Below, one piece after another: positions 20,220-29,348 of a stretch of 64,000 nucleotides of DNA. The notes below the pieces were generated by a model. That model ran no database searches. It was not told the DNA's origin and was given only the letters and a program-made list of their open reading frames with translations. The DNA lies in the NCBI GenBank assembly GCA_016722525.1, contig JADKJB010000005.1, positions 308,481 through 372,480 of the forward strand, read 5' to 3'. The position numbers and the translations under genes are program-made. How positions within the stretch are numbered: position 1 is the first letter of the stretch; each line of letters opens with the position of its first letter. The DNA is from Bacteroidota bacterium. Lineage in GTDB: Bacteria > Bacteroidota > Bacteroidia > AKYH767-A > OLB10.

Positions 20220-21092
20220 TTAGATCTTTTTCAAGGCATTCATATCCACTTCAGGCAAAATCGCATGATGCAAAAAGGTTCCTCGCCATTGTGAGTACAA
20301 CATACCCCGCATAGTGGATAGAGCAATGGAATATACATTCATTAACAGTTCATCGGGGACCCTTTCGTTGTCATCTTTCATGGCCTCCTGAATTTTTTCA
20401 AGATGAGAAATTCCGAAAGTAAATGCAGCCTTCAACGTTCCAACCTTCAACAAATACCTTTCTACGTTTGTGCATACCGTTACTGCCGTACGAATTTCGC
20501 CGGGGATGGTGGTTTTTCCTGTTTCAAACTTTACATCAAAATGGACAATAGATGCAGGCAGATCGAATCCTTCAGGCAAACGAAAAGTCGATTCCAGAAT
20601 GTCAATCGATTTAATGATCGTACCGGTGGGAACGAAAACATCTCCGGGTGTTTCGGAATTGCGAATGCGTTTATCATCATTGTTGAGGATGCTGGCGCTG
20701 TATTCCATTTTTGGTTCTTTTACCACATCCGATTTTTCAAACATCGGGTATTTAAAATCGGAAGGAGGCACGTTTGCCACGAGTTTTGTTTCAAACACCT
20801 GGATATTTTTTTCCGCAAACAAATCCCGGAATTGAACACCCAGCACCACAGCTATTTCACACAAGGTATCAATGGTGAAATTATGACAACCACCCAGCCA
20901 TTTGGTGATTTCCGAAGGTTGCTTATTCATCTTCTCAGCAAATTCAGTTTTACTCCAGCCGCGTTCTTTAATCATGTCATCGAGCAGCGCTGACAATCTC
21001 ATTTTAACAGAACATCCCATAACAGTGACAGGGGAGGTGCTTCTCATAATTTCATTTATTAGCGGACTGTCAACTTTTCTGGGTGTTTTCAT
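20220..21092 (-). CDS. HTH antitoxin with probable SecB-like C-terminal domain
   Basis: 290 residues. Residues ~30-90 form an XRE-type HTH (LLDDMIKERGWSKTEFAEKM, PSEITKWLGGCHNFTIDTL). After a linker, residues ~165-290 read like SecB: alternating strands (VHFDVKFETG, IRTAVTVCTNVERYLLK, AAFTFGISHLEK), a helix, and the signature RGTFLHHAILPEVDMNAL resembling SecB's RGTFPQLNLAPVNFDAL. It starts five bases after the toxin-like gene. Toxin-antitoxin-chaperone (TAC) systems use a separate SecB-like protein; here antitoxin and chaperone appear fused. The HTH is certain; the SecB likeness is my reading by eye. Confidence 0.65.
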   Translation of the reverse strand: MKTPRKVDSPLINEIMRSTSPVTVMGCSVKMRLSALLDDMIKERGWSKTEFAEKMNKQPSEITKWLGGCHNFTIDTLCEIAVVLGVQFRDLFAEKNIQVFETKLVANVPPSDFKYPMFEKSDVVKEPKMEYSASILNNDDKRIRNSETPGDVFVPTGTIIKSIDILESTFRLPEGFDLPASIVHFDVKFETGKTTIPGEIRTAVTVCTNVERYLLKVGTLKAAFTFGISHLEKIQEAMKDDNERVPDELLMNVYSIALSTMRGMLYSQWRGTFLHHAILPEVDMNALKKI

Positions 21093-21097
21093 TTTAA

Positions 21098-21586
21098 TTA
21101 TATTTCATAAATAAATGGGGTGTCAGAATAAAGCGTATTCTCTAACAATACTATTTCATTATCTTTTATTCGCCGGTTTACATCTTTGGCAATTTTAATG
21201 ATTAGTTCAGCTTCAGATTTTAAATTTTCATCATCCTGCCAGGCACATATGTGCGATGGTTTGTATCCACCTCCGCCAATAATTATTGCAACGGATTGAT
21301 AACGGATGCAGTACAAACGTAATTTCTTTTCCGGCCAGTCGAACAGTGCACAAACTCCATCACCCGGCTTGCCTTCATTAATTTTGAAATACTTTTCCCT
21401 AGTGCCTACGTACTTTCCAATTTGCACGATATTTTGGAGTAGGTCTTTAATTTCTTTTGGAAATGAATCTTGATTTGATTCAATAAATTTATCAAATAGC
21501 GTCTCTCCATCATCTTCAATTTTTATAGAATATATCGCCGCCCTCTCTCCCGAAAAGGCTGCAAGTTCTACTATTTCGTATTTCAC
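21098..21586 (-). CDS. RelE/HigB-like toxin candidate
   Basis: 162 residues. The centre, GDGVCALFDWPEKKLRLYCI followed by RYQSVAIIIGGGGYK and a helix with AWQDDENL, resembles the RelE/HigB fold arrangement in which a basic strand pair precedes a Gly-rich turn. It is the first gene of a two-gene minus-strand operon with the HTH/SecB-like antitoxin, in the toxin-first order usual for HigBA. I cannot identify catalytic residues with certainty. Confidence 0.55.
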   Translation of the reverse strand: MKYEIVELAAFSGERAAIYSIKIEDDGETLFDKFIESNQDSFPKEIKDLLQNIVQIGKYVGTREKYFKINEGKPGDGVCALFDWPEKKLRLYCIRYQSVAIIIGGGGYKPSHICAWQDDENLKSEAELIIKIAKDVNRRIKDNEIVLLENTLYSDTPFIYEI

Positions 21587-21849
21587 TTAAAAGAAAAATT
21601 GGTTTTAAAAGCTAATGTAAAGATACTATCCTGAAGAGCTAAAAATCAAGAAGATACGCATTATTCCGATCGCTTTTGACATAACACGCTGATTTTTAGA
21701 TCAAAATATTTAATAAATAATTTAGTTATAAGTGAAATAATTACATTCACTTCTGTTTCTGCAGATACAAAACTGAGCTTTTAATTTGCTGTAAATCGAG
21801 GTACCATGGCATCCTCGAGGAGCTACCTTGAGTCGAGCGTTGCACCCAC

Positions 21850-22638
21850 TCACTTGATTCGATCGGGAAGAGAACAATTTGTAACTCGCCAGGTGTTTCC
21901 TGATTTTTCTAGAAAGCACTTGCAATCTCCTTCATAATGGTGGACAAAAACATCATTCATGATTCCATAAAATCCAAGTTCCATGATGATGCATGCCGAA
22001 TCGCCATCGAAAGATAATTCATCCATTTCCAAATAGTCAAGTGCTATATTGTCATCGTATGTTTTTAATATACGCTTGATCTCTTTGTAATTTTGAAGAG
22101 AATGTTTCTGATGATTCATCCGGTAAGGTCCCAGGTAGGTTTCAAATATCAATCGGATAAAATCACTCGCTGCTTTTTTAATAAGATACTCACGATTCGG
22201 ATGAAACTCTTCATATACTATCTTAGTAGTCGAATAAAATTCCCCTGTGGTGAGCATGCTGAAAAGATCTTTGGTAATGAATCTGTAAAGGTCGCGGTCA
22301 GAAACTTCCGTATAAGTAGTAATAATTACATGATGTTCTTTCATCACTTCCTGTAACTTTTTGAGTTCGGCGGGCATTTGCTCATTGCTGATGTTATCAA
22401 CCGGTCGGAATTTAGGCTTTCCAAAATATTCGTGAAAAGTTTTGAATCGCTTGGCATGTGGTTCTCCCGGTTCTTTCTCAACCCAAACAGAAAATTCGAT
22501 CTTATCCATGGTGGATGGTATCATCATCCGTTCACGCGGACTTCGGAGGAATATTATGGGAGCTGGTTCATCCACGTTGTTGAGAGGTAATTTAGCTTTA
22601 CCGTTCGCTTCTGTAAAAAATGGGTGGTAATTGTTCAT
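21850..22638 (-). CDS. unrecognised protein, family member 3 of 3
   Basis: 262 residues and the most divergent paralog: FHEYFGKPKF (compare YIGRPEF), DRDLYRFITKDLF (compare RQLYKFVTEELF) and IVYEEFHPNREY. The C-terminal strands end GNTWRVTNCSLPD, comparable with DWWSVNSARFRG. The N-terminal ~60 residues differ from members 1 and 2. It is divergent from the T9SS propeller at 23118, so all three family members sit next to such a gene. Function unknown. Confidence 0.72.
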   Translation of the reverse strand: MNNYHPFFTEANGKAKLPLNNVDEPAPIIFLRSPRERMMIPSTMDKIEFSVWVEKEPGEPHAKRFKTFHEYFGKPKFRPVDNISNEQMPAELKKLQEVMKEHHVIITTYTEVSDRDLYRFITKDLFSMLTTGEFYSTTKIVYEEFHPNREYLIKKAASDFIRLIFETYLGPYRMNHQKHSLQNYKEIKRILKTYDDNIALDYLEMDELSFDGDSACIIMELGFYGIMNDVFVHHYEGDCKCFLEKSGNTWRVTNCSLPDRIK

Positions 22639-22725
22639 TGAAAAAATAGTTTTAAATAAATATAAAAGTTTTTGTAAATTAGAAAAACAAAATTAATTAT
22701 ATTTAAATCCTGAAACAAAAGATAT

Positions 22726-22759
22726 CTGTTTATAAACGTTTATAAATGTTTATAAACAG
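22726..22759. promoter_or_regulatory. three tandem GTTTATAAAY units inside a palindrome
   Basis: GTTTATAAAC, GTTTATAAAT and GTTTATAAAC follow each other directly, and the whole is bounded by CTG and CAG so that the outer arms (CTGTTTATAAAC / GTTTATAAACAG) are perfect inverted repeats. It is about 90 bp upstream of member 3 in the gene-free stretch 22639-23117. The rest of that stretch holds only the degenerate repeat near 22870. Confidence 0.5.
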
Positions 22760-22869
22760 TTACTTCAATTTTAAAATTCTTGTAGCATCACTACTATTAA
22801 CAAGGATTACCATTTTCTCTAATCAAATCCTCAACAAAAAGGCAACCATTTTTCTCTTTTTGCTTCCGA

Positions 22870-22886
22870 ACGCAATGCATGACGCA
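22870..22886. repeat. degenerate copy of the ATGCAT-centred palindrome
   Basis: ACGCAATGCATGACGC; third copy of the element seen fully at 12787. Confidence 0.35.
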
Positions 22887-23117
22887 GATGGACAGATGGA
22901 ATAAATTAGTTCATGAAGCACTTCTTTTTTTATAGTGCGAAGCTTCGATTATTCAGTCAATTGCATAACTCCGTTGACCCGCCGGTTTAAATGCTAATAT
23001 TGAAATTATATCTGTGCTTTGAGGTTGTTGGTAAATCAAAATATATTTGCTAGCTTTGATTCTCCTATACAATTTCTACTTTGCCCCAAAAATCCTGTTA
23101 GTTAATTTATTCTCATT

Positions 23118-24773
23118 ATGAAAAAAATAACTTTATTCTTAAGCTTCACCCTCTTTATTCACACTCTTTTTGCCCAAATCCCCGACAATTGTCAGTGGGC
23201 TTACGTGCCTGTTGGAACCAATACTTTTAATGCACGGGTGATCAACTCTGCAATCGATCTTCAGGGCAACATTGTGGAGACGGGTACCATTTACGGTGTT
23301 GCTGATATGGATCCGGGAACGGCGGTGAGTGATACTACTTTTTCGTTACCAGGGTATAATTATTATTTGTCTGAAACTGCAGCCGACGGGCGTCTGGTCT
23401 GGATTAAATATTTCAAAGGCTTTCCTGCAGTCTCTGTATTTAGTTTTAATGGAGTAAAGGTGAATTCACAAAATGAGATTATTGTTGTGGGAAGTTATTT
23501 TGGTGTTATTGATTTTGATCTGTCAGATTCAGGAGTTGATACAATACGAAGCCGGCAACCCACCTACCAGGATTATTTTGTTGCCAAATACGATTCATCA
23601 GGAAATTATTTGTGGGCATTTAGTATTGGTGATGTAACAAATCGGACACAGATACAAACAGTTTCATTGCAACCAAATGATGACATTTTAGTCGCAACCA
23701 ACACCAATGGCCCTGTTGATGTTGATCCGGGAGTTGGTATTCACAATTCCCTTGGCGGAAATGCAAATCTGGTTTGTTACGATTCAAATGGGAACTATAA
23801 TTGGGTGAACAATATTGCTGTTAACTATTCCTATGCTGAAAATTATAAATCACTCGAGGGTGATGCAGCAGGTAATATTTATTTACTCTCTTTAGGTTAT
23901 TATGAATTAACAGTAAATAAATTTAATTCTAACGGTGTGCGGCTGTGGAATAAAACTATCGGCTTGTTTTCGGCTGGTGCAAGAGTAACTCCACAGTCGG
24001 TGCTTGTTGATAAACTTAACGGTAATTTTTACGTTGCCGGAACATTTGATGGTACGGTTGATTTTGATCCGGGACCGAATAGTGTTACACAAACATCGAA
24101 CAACATCAGTTTTGAAGATGGATTTATTGCAAAGTACGATTCATCGATGGGCCTGCTTTGGGTAAACGCATACCCCGGGAATGTTGAATTTGGAAAATAC
24201 AGCATGGATTTTTATGGTACGGATATTTTATTAGGAGGCAGTTATACCGGTTCCATCGATTTTGGCAACGGGTTCACATTTACATCTGGGGGTATGACTC
24301 CGTTTCTTTTAAAAATTGATGGTTCCGGTTCCACCACCGATGCGTTTCAACTGAACGGAAGTGGAAGTTTCAATACGCTTCATGTTGAAAGTACTTTGTC
24401 GTTGGTAACAACCGGTGCAATCTTCACCACCATGGATATGGATCCCGGTGCAGCCACATTAACATTAACCGTACCTAATGCTTCTTCATTTACAGCAGTT
24501 TATTCTTTGCTTACTTCAGTAAATACTATACAAGGATCTTCAGCATCCATACAATTATTTCCAAACACGTCATCCGGAATTTTCACCATCAACACTGAAA
24601 AATCCAACTTCTCTACAATAAAAATTTACAACATTACCGGAGAACTCATCTATCAATCAATCGCAAATAAGAAAACAGTTGTTGATTTATCGGAGGAAGG
24701 GAGAGGAATGTATTTTGTAACTATTTTGAATGAGGATGGGGAAGTGGCTAATAGAAAAGTAATTGTTGAATAA
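23118..24773 (+). CDS. secreted SBBP-type beta-propeller with T9SS sorting domain
   Basis: 551 residues, intact. Signal peptide (LFIHTLFAQ), about seven propeller units marked by VDFDPG or MDMDPG and FVAKYDSSGNYLWAF, and a C-terminal T9SS domain (LFPNTSSGIFTINT to GRGMYFVTILNEDG). The same architecture as the gene at 13958. Its unbroken frame shows how its frame-shifted relatives should read. Probably exposed or released at the cell surface; ligand unknown. Confidence 0.88.
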   Translation: MKKITLFLSFTLFIHTLFAQIPDNCQWAYVPVGTNTFNARVINSAIDLQGNIVETGTIYGVADMDPGTAVSDTTFSLPGYNYYLSETAADGRLVWIKYFKGFPAVSVFSFNGVKVNSQNEIIVVGSYFGVIDFDLSDSGVDTIRSRQPTYQDYFVAKYDSSGNYLWAFSIGDVTNRTQIQTVSLQPNDDILVATNTNGPVDVDPGVGIHNSLGGNANLVCYDSNGNYNWVNNIAVNYSYAENYKSLEGDAAGNIYLLSLGYYELTVNKFNSNGVRLWNKTIGLFSAGARVTPQSVLVDKLNGNFYVAGTFDGTVDFDPGPNSVTQTSNNISFEDGFIAKYDSSMGLLWVNAYPGNVEFGKYSMDFYGTDILLGGSYTGSIDFGNGFTFTSGGMTPFLLKIDGSGSTTDAFQLNGSGSFNTLHVESTLSLVTTGAIFTTMDMDPGAATLTLTVPNASSFTAVYSLLTSVNTIQGSSASIQLFPNTSSGIFTINTEKSNFSTIKIYNITGELIYQSIANKKTVVDLSEEGRGMYFVTILNEDGEVANRKVIVE

Positions 24774-24860
24774 CGATTCAGTTCATTTTCTGAGGATAGT
24801 TTTGATATTAAGTAGATTATCCTACTGATATTAAGCGCATTATATTGATTGATTTGCTTT

Positions 24861-24885
24861 GTAACTAAAAATTAGTTACATTTGT
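24861..24885 (+). promoter_or_regulatory. hicAB promoter/operator
   Basis: GTAACTAA-AAA-TTAGTTAC (24861-24879) runs into TACATTTG (24878-24885), a -7 box. A TTTG at 24858 could be the -33 element. An HTH/RHH antitoxin bound to the palindrome would cover the promoter. Confidence 0.6.
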
Positions 24886-24923
24886 GCAAATTATTTGTTT
24901 TTACTAATTTTTCTAAGGCAGCA

Positions 24924-25184
24924 ATGAGTACAAAAGATAAGTTAAAGAAGAGGGTGTTGTCCATTCCTTCCGACCTGAAATATTCTGAAATGAAGTCATT
25001 CTTAACCAGCATAGGATATCAGGAATCCAACAAAGGAGCAACATCCGGTTCAAGAGTCTGTTTCATTTTAAACGAAGACAAAATATTGTTTCATAAACCA
25101 CATGGTACTGATTCGATGAAAAAAGGTACTATCAGAAAGATCGTGGAAACATTGCAAGAAAAAAATCTATTAGGAGCAGATTAA
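24924..25184 (+). CDS. hicA: HicA-type mRNA interferase toxin
   Basis: 86 residues from the ATG at 24924; the longer frame from 24882 overlaps the leader and is unlikely. It shows the HicA dsRBD-like fold: LKYSEMKSFLTSIGYQE, GSRVCFIL, then the catalytic His region ILFHKPHG and a closing helix RKIVETLQEKNLL. HicA cleaves mRNA when not held by HicB, encoded 90 bases downstream. Confidence 0.85.
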   Translation: MSTKDKLKKRVLSIPSDLKYSEMKSFLTSIGYQESNKGATSGSRVCFILNEDKILFHKPHGTDSMKKGTIRKIVETLQEKNLLGAD

Positions 25185-25274
25185 TTTAAGTAATTATTAT
25201 AAGGCAATACTTGAAATTAAAAGCTTAGGTATTAAATGAAAGTAAAATATATTATTCAGCAAACTTAATAAACC

Positions 25275-25693
25275 ATGAAAAGGAAAGAAGAAAAATCAAT
25301 TCAATCATCCAAACCTCAAACACATAACATTGAACTAGAAGGATCTTTACAATACAATGATTACATTGGCAGTATTGAATACAGTAAAGAGGATAATATG
25401 TTTTATGGTAAAGTTCTTTATATAAATGATACTATATTATTTGAAGGAGAATCCATTAAAAAATTGGTAAAGATTTTGAAGAAGGAGTGAAACATTATTT
25501 ATGTGTCTGCAAAGCAGAAGGTGTTGAGCCCAACAAACCGATGAGTGGCGTTTTGAACGTCCGTACCACACCTGAATACCATTACAAGCTTTCGGTTATT
25601 TCGAAACGTGAAAAGCAGTCGCTGAATAAAATTGTTAATGAAGCGATACAGTTTTTTATTGCGGAAAAGGGTGTGAGGGTGGAGGGGAAATAG
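25275..25693 (+). CDS. hicB: HicB-family antitoxin (one frame break)
   Basis: The first half has the partial RNase H-like HicB fold (LQYNDYIGSIEYSKEDNMFY, ILFEGESIKKL). The second half is the DNA-binding ribbon-helix-helix (GVLNVRTTPEYHYKLSVISK, QSLNKIVNEAIQFF). The frame ends after KKLVKILKKE. One A added to AAA near 25468 gives VKDFEEGVKHYLCVCKAEG, as in intact HicB. Neutralises HicA and probably represses the operon at the palindrome upstream. Confidence 0.82.
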
Positions 25694-25707
25694 CCCCCCT
25701 GCCCCTC
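25682..25707 (+). terminator. possible terminator after hicB
   Basis: GAGGGG and CCCCTC can pair across a 14-base loop right at the hicB stop, followed by TTATG rather than a long U-run, so the call is weak. Confidence 0.3.
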
Positions 25708-25828
25708 TTATGTTGGAGATATCCGAATTTTGACTATTTTTATGAAGTCAGAGAGGCAGAGTGTTTAGAAAGCTGGCAGTTTAGTGCCAATTTAAGATTT
25801 GATATCAAATAATCTAAACTATATAACT

Positions 25829-26179
25829 ATGAAAAGCACCACTAAATTTCTGACAGCATTTCTGGCAATTGTTTTAATGTCGTCATTCACCGACAAGCAT
25901 ACGGTTGAGTATATTGGTACTTATGGTGTTTGCGCATCAGACCCTTCCCAAATTAAATTGACGATTAATCCAGACCACACTTTTTATTATCAGGATTTAT
26001 CTATTAAGGCCAACCAAATTATCGTTGAAGGTAACTGGATGCTCAATGGCAAAAAGGTTGTATTGGATGACAATAGCACCACCAATAAATTTCATAATGT
26101 ATGGACATTTGCAGAAAACGGACAAGTTGCTAAATCCAGAAAGGGACTTGCATTTTACAGGTTGACCAAGTTAGATTAG
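25829..26179 (+). CDS. small exported protein
   Basis: 116 residues from the ATG at 25829, which gives a proper signal peptide (FLTAFLAIVLMSSFTDK). The mature part is a single strand-rich domain (YIGTYGVCASDPSQIKLTIN, TFYYQDLS, VEGNWMLNGKKVVLDD) that looks lipocalin-like, a common form of small periplasmic Bacteroidota proteins. Function unknown. Confidence 0.65.
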   Translation: MKSTTKFLTAFLAIVLMSSFTDKHTVEYIGTYGVCASDPSQIKLTINPDHTFYYQDLSIKANQIIVEGNWMLNGKKVVLDDNSTTNKFHNVWTFAENGQVAKSRKGLAFYRLTKLD

Positions 26180-26311
26180 AAAAAGTCGGCGCTAACTGAT
26201 CTTAACCAATTGATAGATATTCAAACAGTTTCCATTCAATTCGGTTTTTGAAATACAAGACACGCATTTATTTTGTATTCGCAACCGTTATATGTCAATT
26301 ACAATGATGTT

Positions 26312-26872
26312 ATGAAATGCCTTTTCACACTTCTTTTTCTTTTACTGGCTTTTACCAATTTAACTATTGCACAAGAGTCTGAAAAGGAATTTAAGAAAAC
26401 CCCATTCAAGTATTCTGAAAACGATATACCCTTTTCAATTGGATTTGGTCCGTCGAGCGGAATAGGGAATCAAGGACCCAGTATAGGAATTAATTTGGAC
26501 TGTGATATTTTTCATGTTTTAATTTCCGGACGTCTTATGCTTTATGGTTTCCCTGCTACAGAAGCCATCAACGGTGCGGAGAAAGCTATTCTTGTTGGAT
26601 ATCAATACCGGCGGTCAAAATATATGATAAGTGCTGGCTATGGTATTGGAACATTGAAATACATGTGCAAAGAAGGTTCCCATTCATACTGCAATAACTT
26701 TGTATACGAAACTCGTCTTTCAAACGCACTTAAACTTGAATTTGATTGGGCCTGGACACCTTATATCTGTGTAGGAATTGGATTTAATTCGTCGTTTAAT
26801 GAGAGATCTACAATGAATGCAGTCATGGCAGGAATAAAATTTGGAGTTTTTAGAAATAATGATGTTAGGTAA
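26312..26872 (+). CDS. exported protein, predicted small outer-membrane barrel
   Basis: 186 residues from the ATG at 26312, chosen because the signal peptide (LFTLLFLLLAFTNLTIAQ) begins there. The rest alternates hydrophobic and polar residues in strands (FSIGFGPSSGIGNQGPSIGI, AILVGYQYRRSKYMISAGYG, AVMAGIKFGVF). Unknown function. Confidence 0.65.
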   Translation: MKCLFTLLFLLLAFTNLTIAQESEKEFKKTPFKYSENDIPFSIGFGPSSGIGNQGPSIGINLDCDIFHVLISGRLMLYGFPATEAINGAEKAILVGYQYRRSKYMISAGYGIGTLKYMCKEGSHSYCNNFVYETRLSNALKLEFDWAWTPYICVGIGFNSSFNERSTMNAVMAGIKFGVFRNNDVR

Positions 26873-26955
26873 CTATGCTTTTCTAATGCGAGTACTAATA
26901 TATAATTAAGTCTGTAATATAAATGTTGATGAATTACTATACAAAAATCTAAAAT

Positions 26956-28058
26956 ATGAGCAAATCAGGTAATCAATTTAAAGTATTATTTTTCTTAATC
27001 ACTACCTCCGTGTTATTGAGTTCTTGTCAGTTAGGACGTTTTATATTTTACAATTTTGCCGACATCAACGACCATAAGAAATTTCAATCACGAACATTAA
27101 ATACAGATTCAATAAAATTTAATTTCCACCAAACCACCAATGGGAAATTTCCTAAGGAGTTGGATGGTATGCCTTTTGAAAAGTATCTCGAAGCTAACAA
27201 AACCGTAGCCTTTTTAATTATTAAGAATGATACGATCCAGTATGAAAAATATTTCAAAGGGTATGAAGAGGAAAGTATTGTACCATCATTCTCCATGGCG
27301 AAATCGGTTACTTCTATTTTGATTGGATGTGCAATTGATGAGGGATTAATTAAATCTGTTGATGAGCCCATCACCAATTACATTCCGGAATTAAAGGAAA
27401 ATGGTTTTGAAAAAGTAACCATTAAACATCTTTTACAGATGACATCGGGTATTAAATTTAATGAGAGTTATGTTAATCCTTTCGGAGATGCGGCATCATT
27501 TTACTATGGAAGGAATCTGAGAAAGAATATTAGTAAGATGAAAATGGCAAGGAGCCCGGTAAAGAATTTGAATATGTGAGTGGCAATACGCAGCTGTTGG
27601 GATTAGTTTTGGAGCGTTCGTTAAAAGACAAAACAGTCACGCAATACCTACAAGAAAAATTGTGGACGCCACTCGGCATGGAATACGACGCCTCCTGGAG
27701 CATAGACAAAAAGAAGAATGGCTTAGAAAAAACATTTTGTTGTCTGAACGCCAGAGCCCGCGACTTCGCCAAAATCGGACGACTCTACAAAAACAAGGGC
27801 AACTGGAACGGCAGGCAAATTGTCTCGGAGAAATGGGTAGAAGAATCCACCAAAGCCGACACCACCAACGGCAGCGCCTCCTACTACCAATACCAATGGT
27901 GGCTCCCCAACCCCGGCAAAGACTTTATGGCCCAAGGCATTTTAGGACAATTTATTTATGTGAATCCGAGTAAGGATTTGGTTATTGTGAGATTGGGGAA
28001 GAATTCCGGGAAGGCGAGATGGTGGGGAGTGTTTGGGGGGGTGGCGGCGGGGTATTGA
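26956..28058 (+). CDS. beta-lactamase-family serine hydrolase lipoprotein (one frame break)
   Basis: A lipobox (LLSSC, Cys 24) anchors it in the envelope. The serine-hydrolase motifs of class C/esterase-type proteins are SMAK (S113, K116) and YVSGN. The frame breaks near 27550: one A added to GCAAGG gives MAKEPGKEFEYVSGNTQLLG. The C-terminal ~90 codons are unusually GC-rich and end in a G-rich stretch, unlike the AT-rich start. Substrate unknown: peptidoglycan peptide, ester or lactam. Confidence 0.82.
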
Positions 28059-28141
28059 GAGGAGGGGAATTCCAGTTCCTTCTCATTATTTAGTCCGAAA
28101 GGCAATTTAAATTTATATCCAATTGATAATCAAATAAATCG

Positions 28142-28199
28142 AATAATTATACAAAACGTATAATAATTATACATTTTGTATAATTATTTCGTATATTTG
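28142..28199 (+). promoter_or_regulatory. promoter with 47-bp operator of the GNAT-like/HTH pair
   Basis: Perfect 15-base arms AATAATTATACAAAA and TTTTGTATAATTATT (28142-28188) surround a smaller palindrome TATAATAATTATA (28159). The -7 box TATATTTG follows at 28192, giving a very short leader before the start at 28217. Nested symmetry suggests two bound dimers. Confidence 0.6.
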
Positions 28200-28216
28200 A
28201 GAAACTTAATTTTTCC

Positions 28217-28729
28217 ATGAATGTAAAAATAATTGATCTGAAAAGCAAAACGGAAGTTGATGCAAAAATCATAGATGGAAAGAAATTTCAATTACCATCG
28301 ATACAAGAGGGTTGGAGATTTAATTTTCAAAAGCATTCAAAAGATAAAAGCGCTAATACTTTTGTGTTAATTACAGTCGAATCCCCTGAAAGTATTGAAG
28401 GCTGTTTAATTTACAAAATGAGAAACGAAATAGAACCTTACATGGCGTATATAGAAATTGCTCCGCATAATAAAGGGGATTCGAAAAAATACGATGAAGT
28501 TGCAGGTTGCTTAATAGCCTATGCATGCAGGCTGAGTTTCTTACTGGGGAAAGAAGATTACAAAGGATGGCTGGCATTTGATGTTCAGGAATCGGATAAA
28601 AAAGATGAGCAGAAATTAATGACAATATACAGTAAAAAATACAATGCACGACAATTTGAGCAGACAACGACCATGTTGATTTCACCGGCACATGGAGAAA
28701 AACTTATTGAAAGATATCAGGGTATTTAG
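28217..28729 (+). CDS. GNAT-like acetyltransferase, probable toxin of a TA pair
   Basis: 170 residues. It has the strand/helix order of GNAT enzymes: YMAYIEIAPHN, then an acetyl-CoA-type turn NKGDSKKYDEVAGCLIAYAC and a C-terminal GWLAFDVQES. GNAT toxins block translation by acetylating charged tRNA, but no key residue proves that here. The gene is first in a two-gene unit with an HTH protein behind a self-regulation-type palindrome, which is why I infer a toxin-antitoxin pair. Confidence 0.6.
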   Translation: MNVKIIDLKSKTEVDAKIIDGKKFQLPSIQEGWRFNFQKHSKDKSANTFVLITVESPESIEGCLIYKMRNEIEPYMAYIEIAPHNKGDSKKYDEVAGCLIAYACRLSFLLGKEDYKGWLAFDVQESDKKDEQKLMTIYSKKYNARQFEQTTTMLISPAHGEKLIERYQGI

Positions 28730-28756
28730 TATTTAAATGAAGGAAACAAAATCGTC

Positions 28757-29257
28757 ATGAAGAAGCAAAAAAATAAAAAGCAAAAAACTTCAACTTTAAA
28801 TGAAGTTAAAGATAATGAAATTTGGGAATCGAATAAGATGAGCAGATTAAATGAATTCGTTTTATCAGAATCTAAAAAGCAATCACCTGAAAGAAAATTG
28901 AGAAATGAACTGCTTGCTATTAAGTTTCAGATCGAAGATTATATTGAGAAAGATAAGATAGATAGTGAAATGCGGATTCTTGATTTCGTTAAGTTGTATT
29001 TGAAATTACTGAAGCTTTCGCAGAAGCAACTAGCAAGTATATTTGAAATGAAAGATACCAATTTATACAAGTATCTTATTGGAGAGAGAAAATTGAATCA
29101 GGATTTAGTATTTAAATTGAGTTCATTTTCTCAAACACCTCCTGAGTTGTGGTATCATGTTCAAACAAAGAATGAATTACATGAATTAAGAAAGGGCAAG
29201 GGGCAACTTAAGAAATACGATAAGTACCATTATAAAAATTTTGTTGTGGCGAAATAA
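28757..29257 (+). CDS. XRE/HigA-like HTH antitoxin
   Basis: 166 residues. A basic N-terminal tail, a helical stretch, then an HTH (LLKLSQKQLASIFEM, NLYKYLIGERKLNQDLVFKL) and a HigA-like ending (PPELWYHVQTKNELHELRKG). It starts 27 bases after the GNAT-like gene. Probably neutralises it and represses the operon. Confidence 0.65.
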   Translation: MKKQKNKKQKTSTLNEVKDNEIWESNKMSRLNEFVLSESKKQSPERKLRNELLAIKFQIEDYIEKDKIDSEMRILDFVKLYLKLLKLSQKQLASIFEMKDTNLYKYLIGERKLNQDLVFKLSSFSQTPPELWYHVQTKNELHELRKGKGQLKKYDKYHYKNFVVAK

Positions 29258-29348
29258 AGTAATTATGCTGGAATTTGGTCTACAAGGTGCTTTAAGCCGA
29301 GTTTTCCAATCAATATCAATTTACACCTATTAATTAAAACCGTTATCC

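Noticed and set aside
20403..20993. Long plus-strand open frame opposite the HTH/SecB-like gene
   Set aside because: Low-complexity, His/Phe-rich translation and no domain; it mirrors a gene with clear HTH motifs on the other strand.
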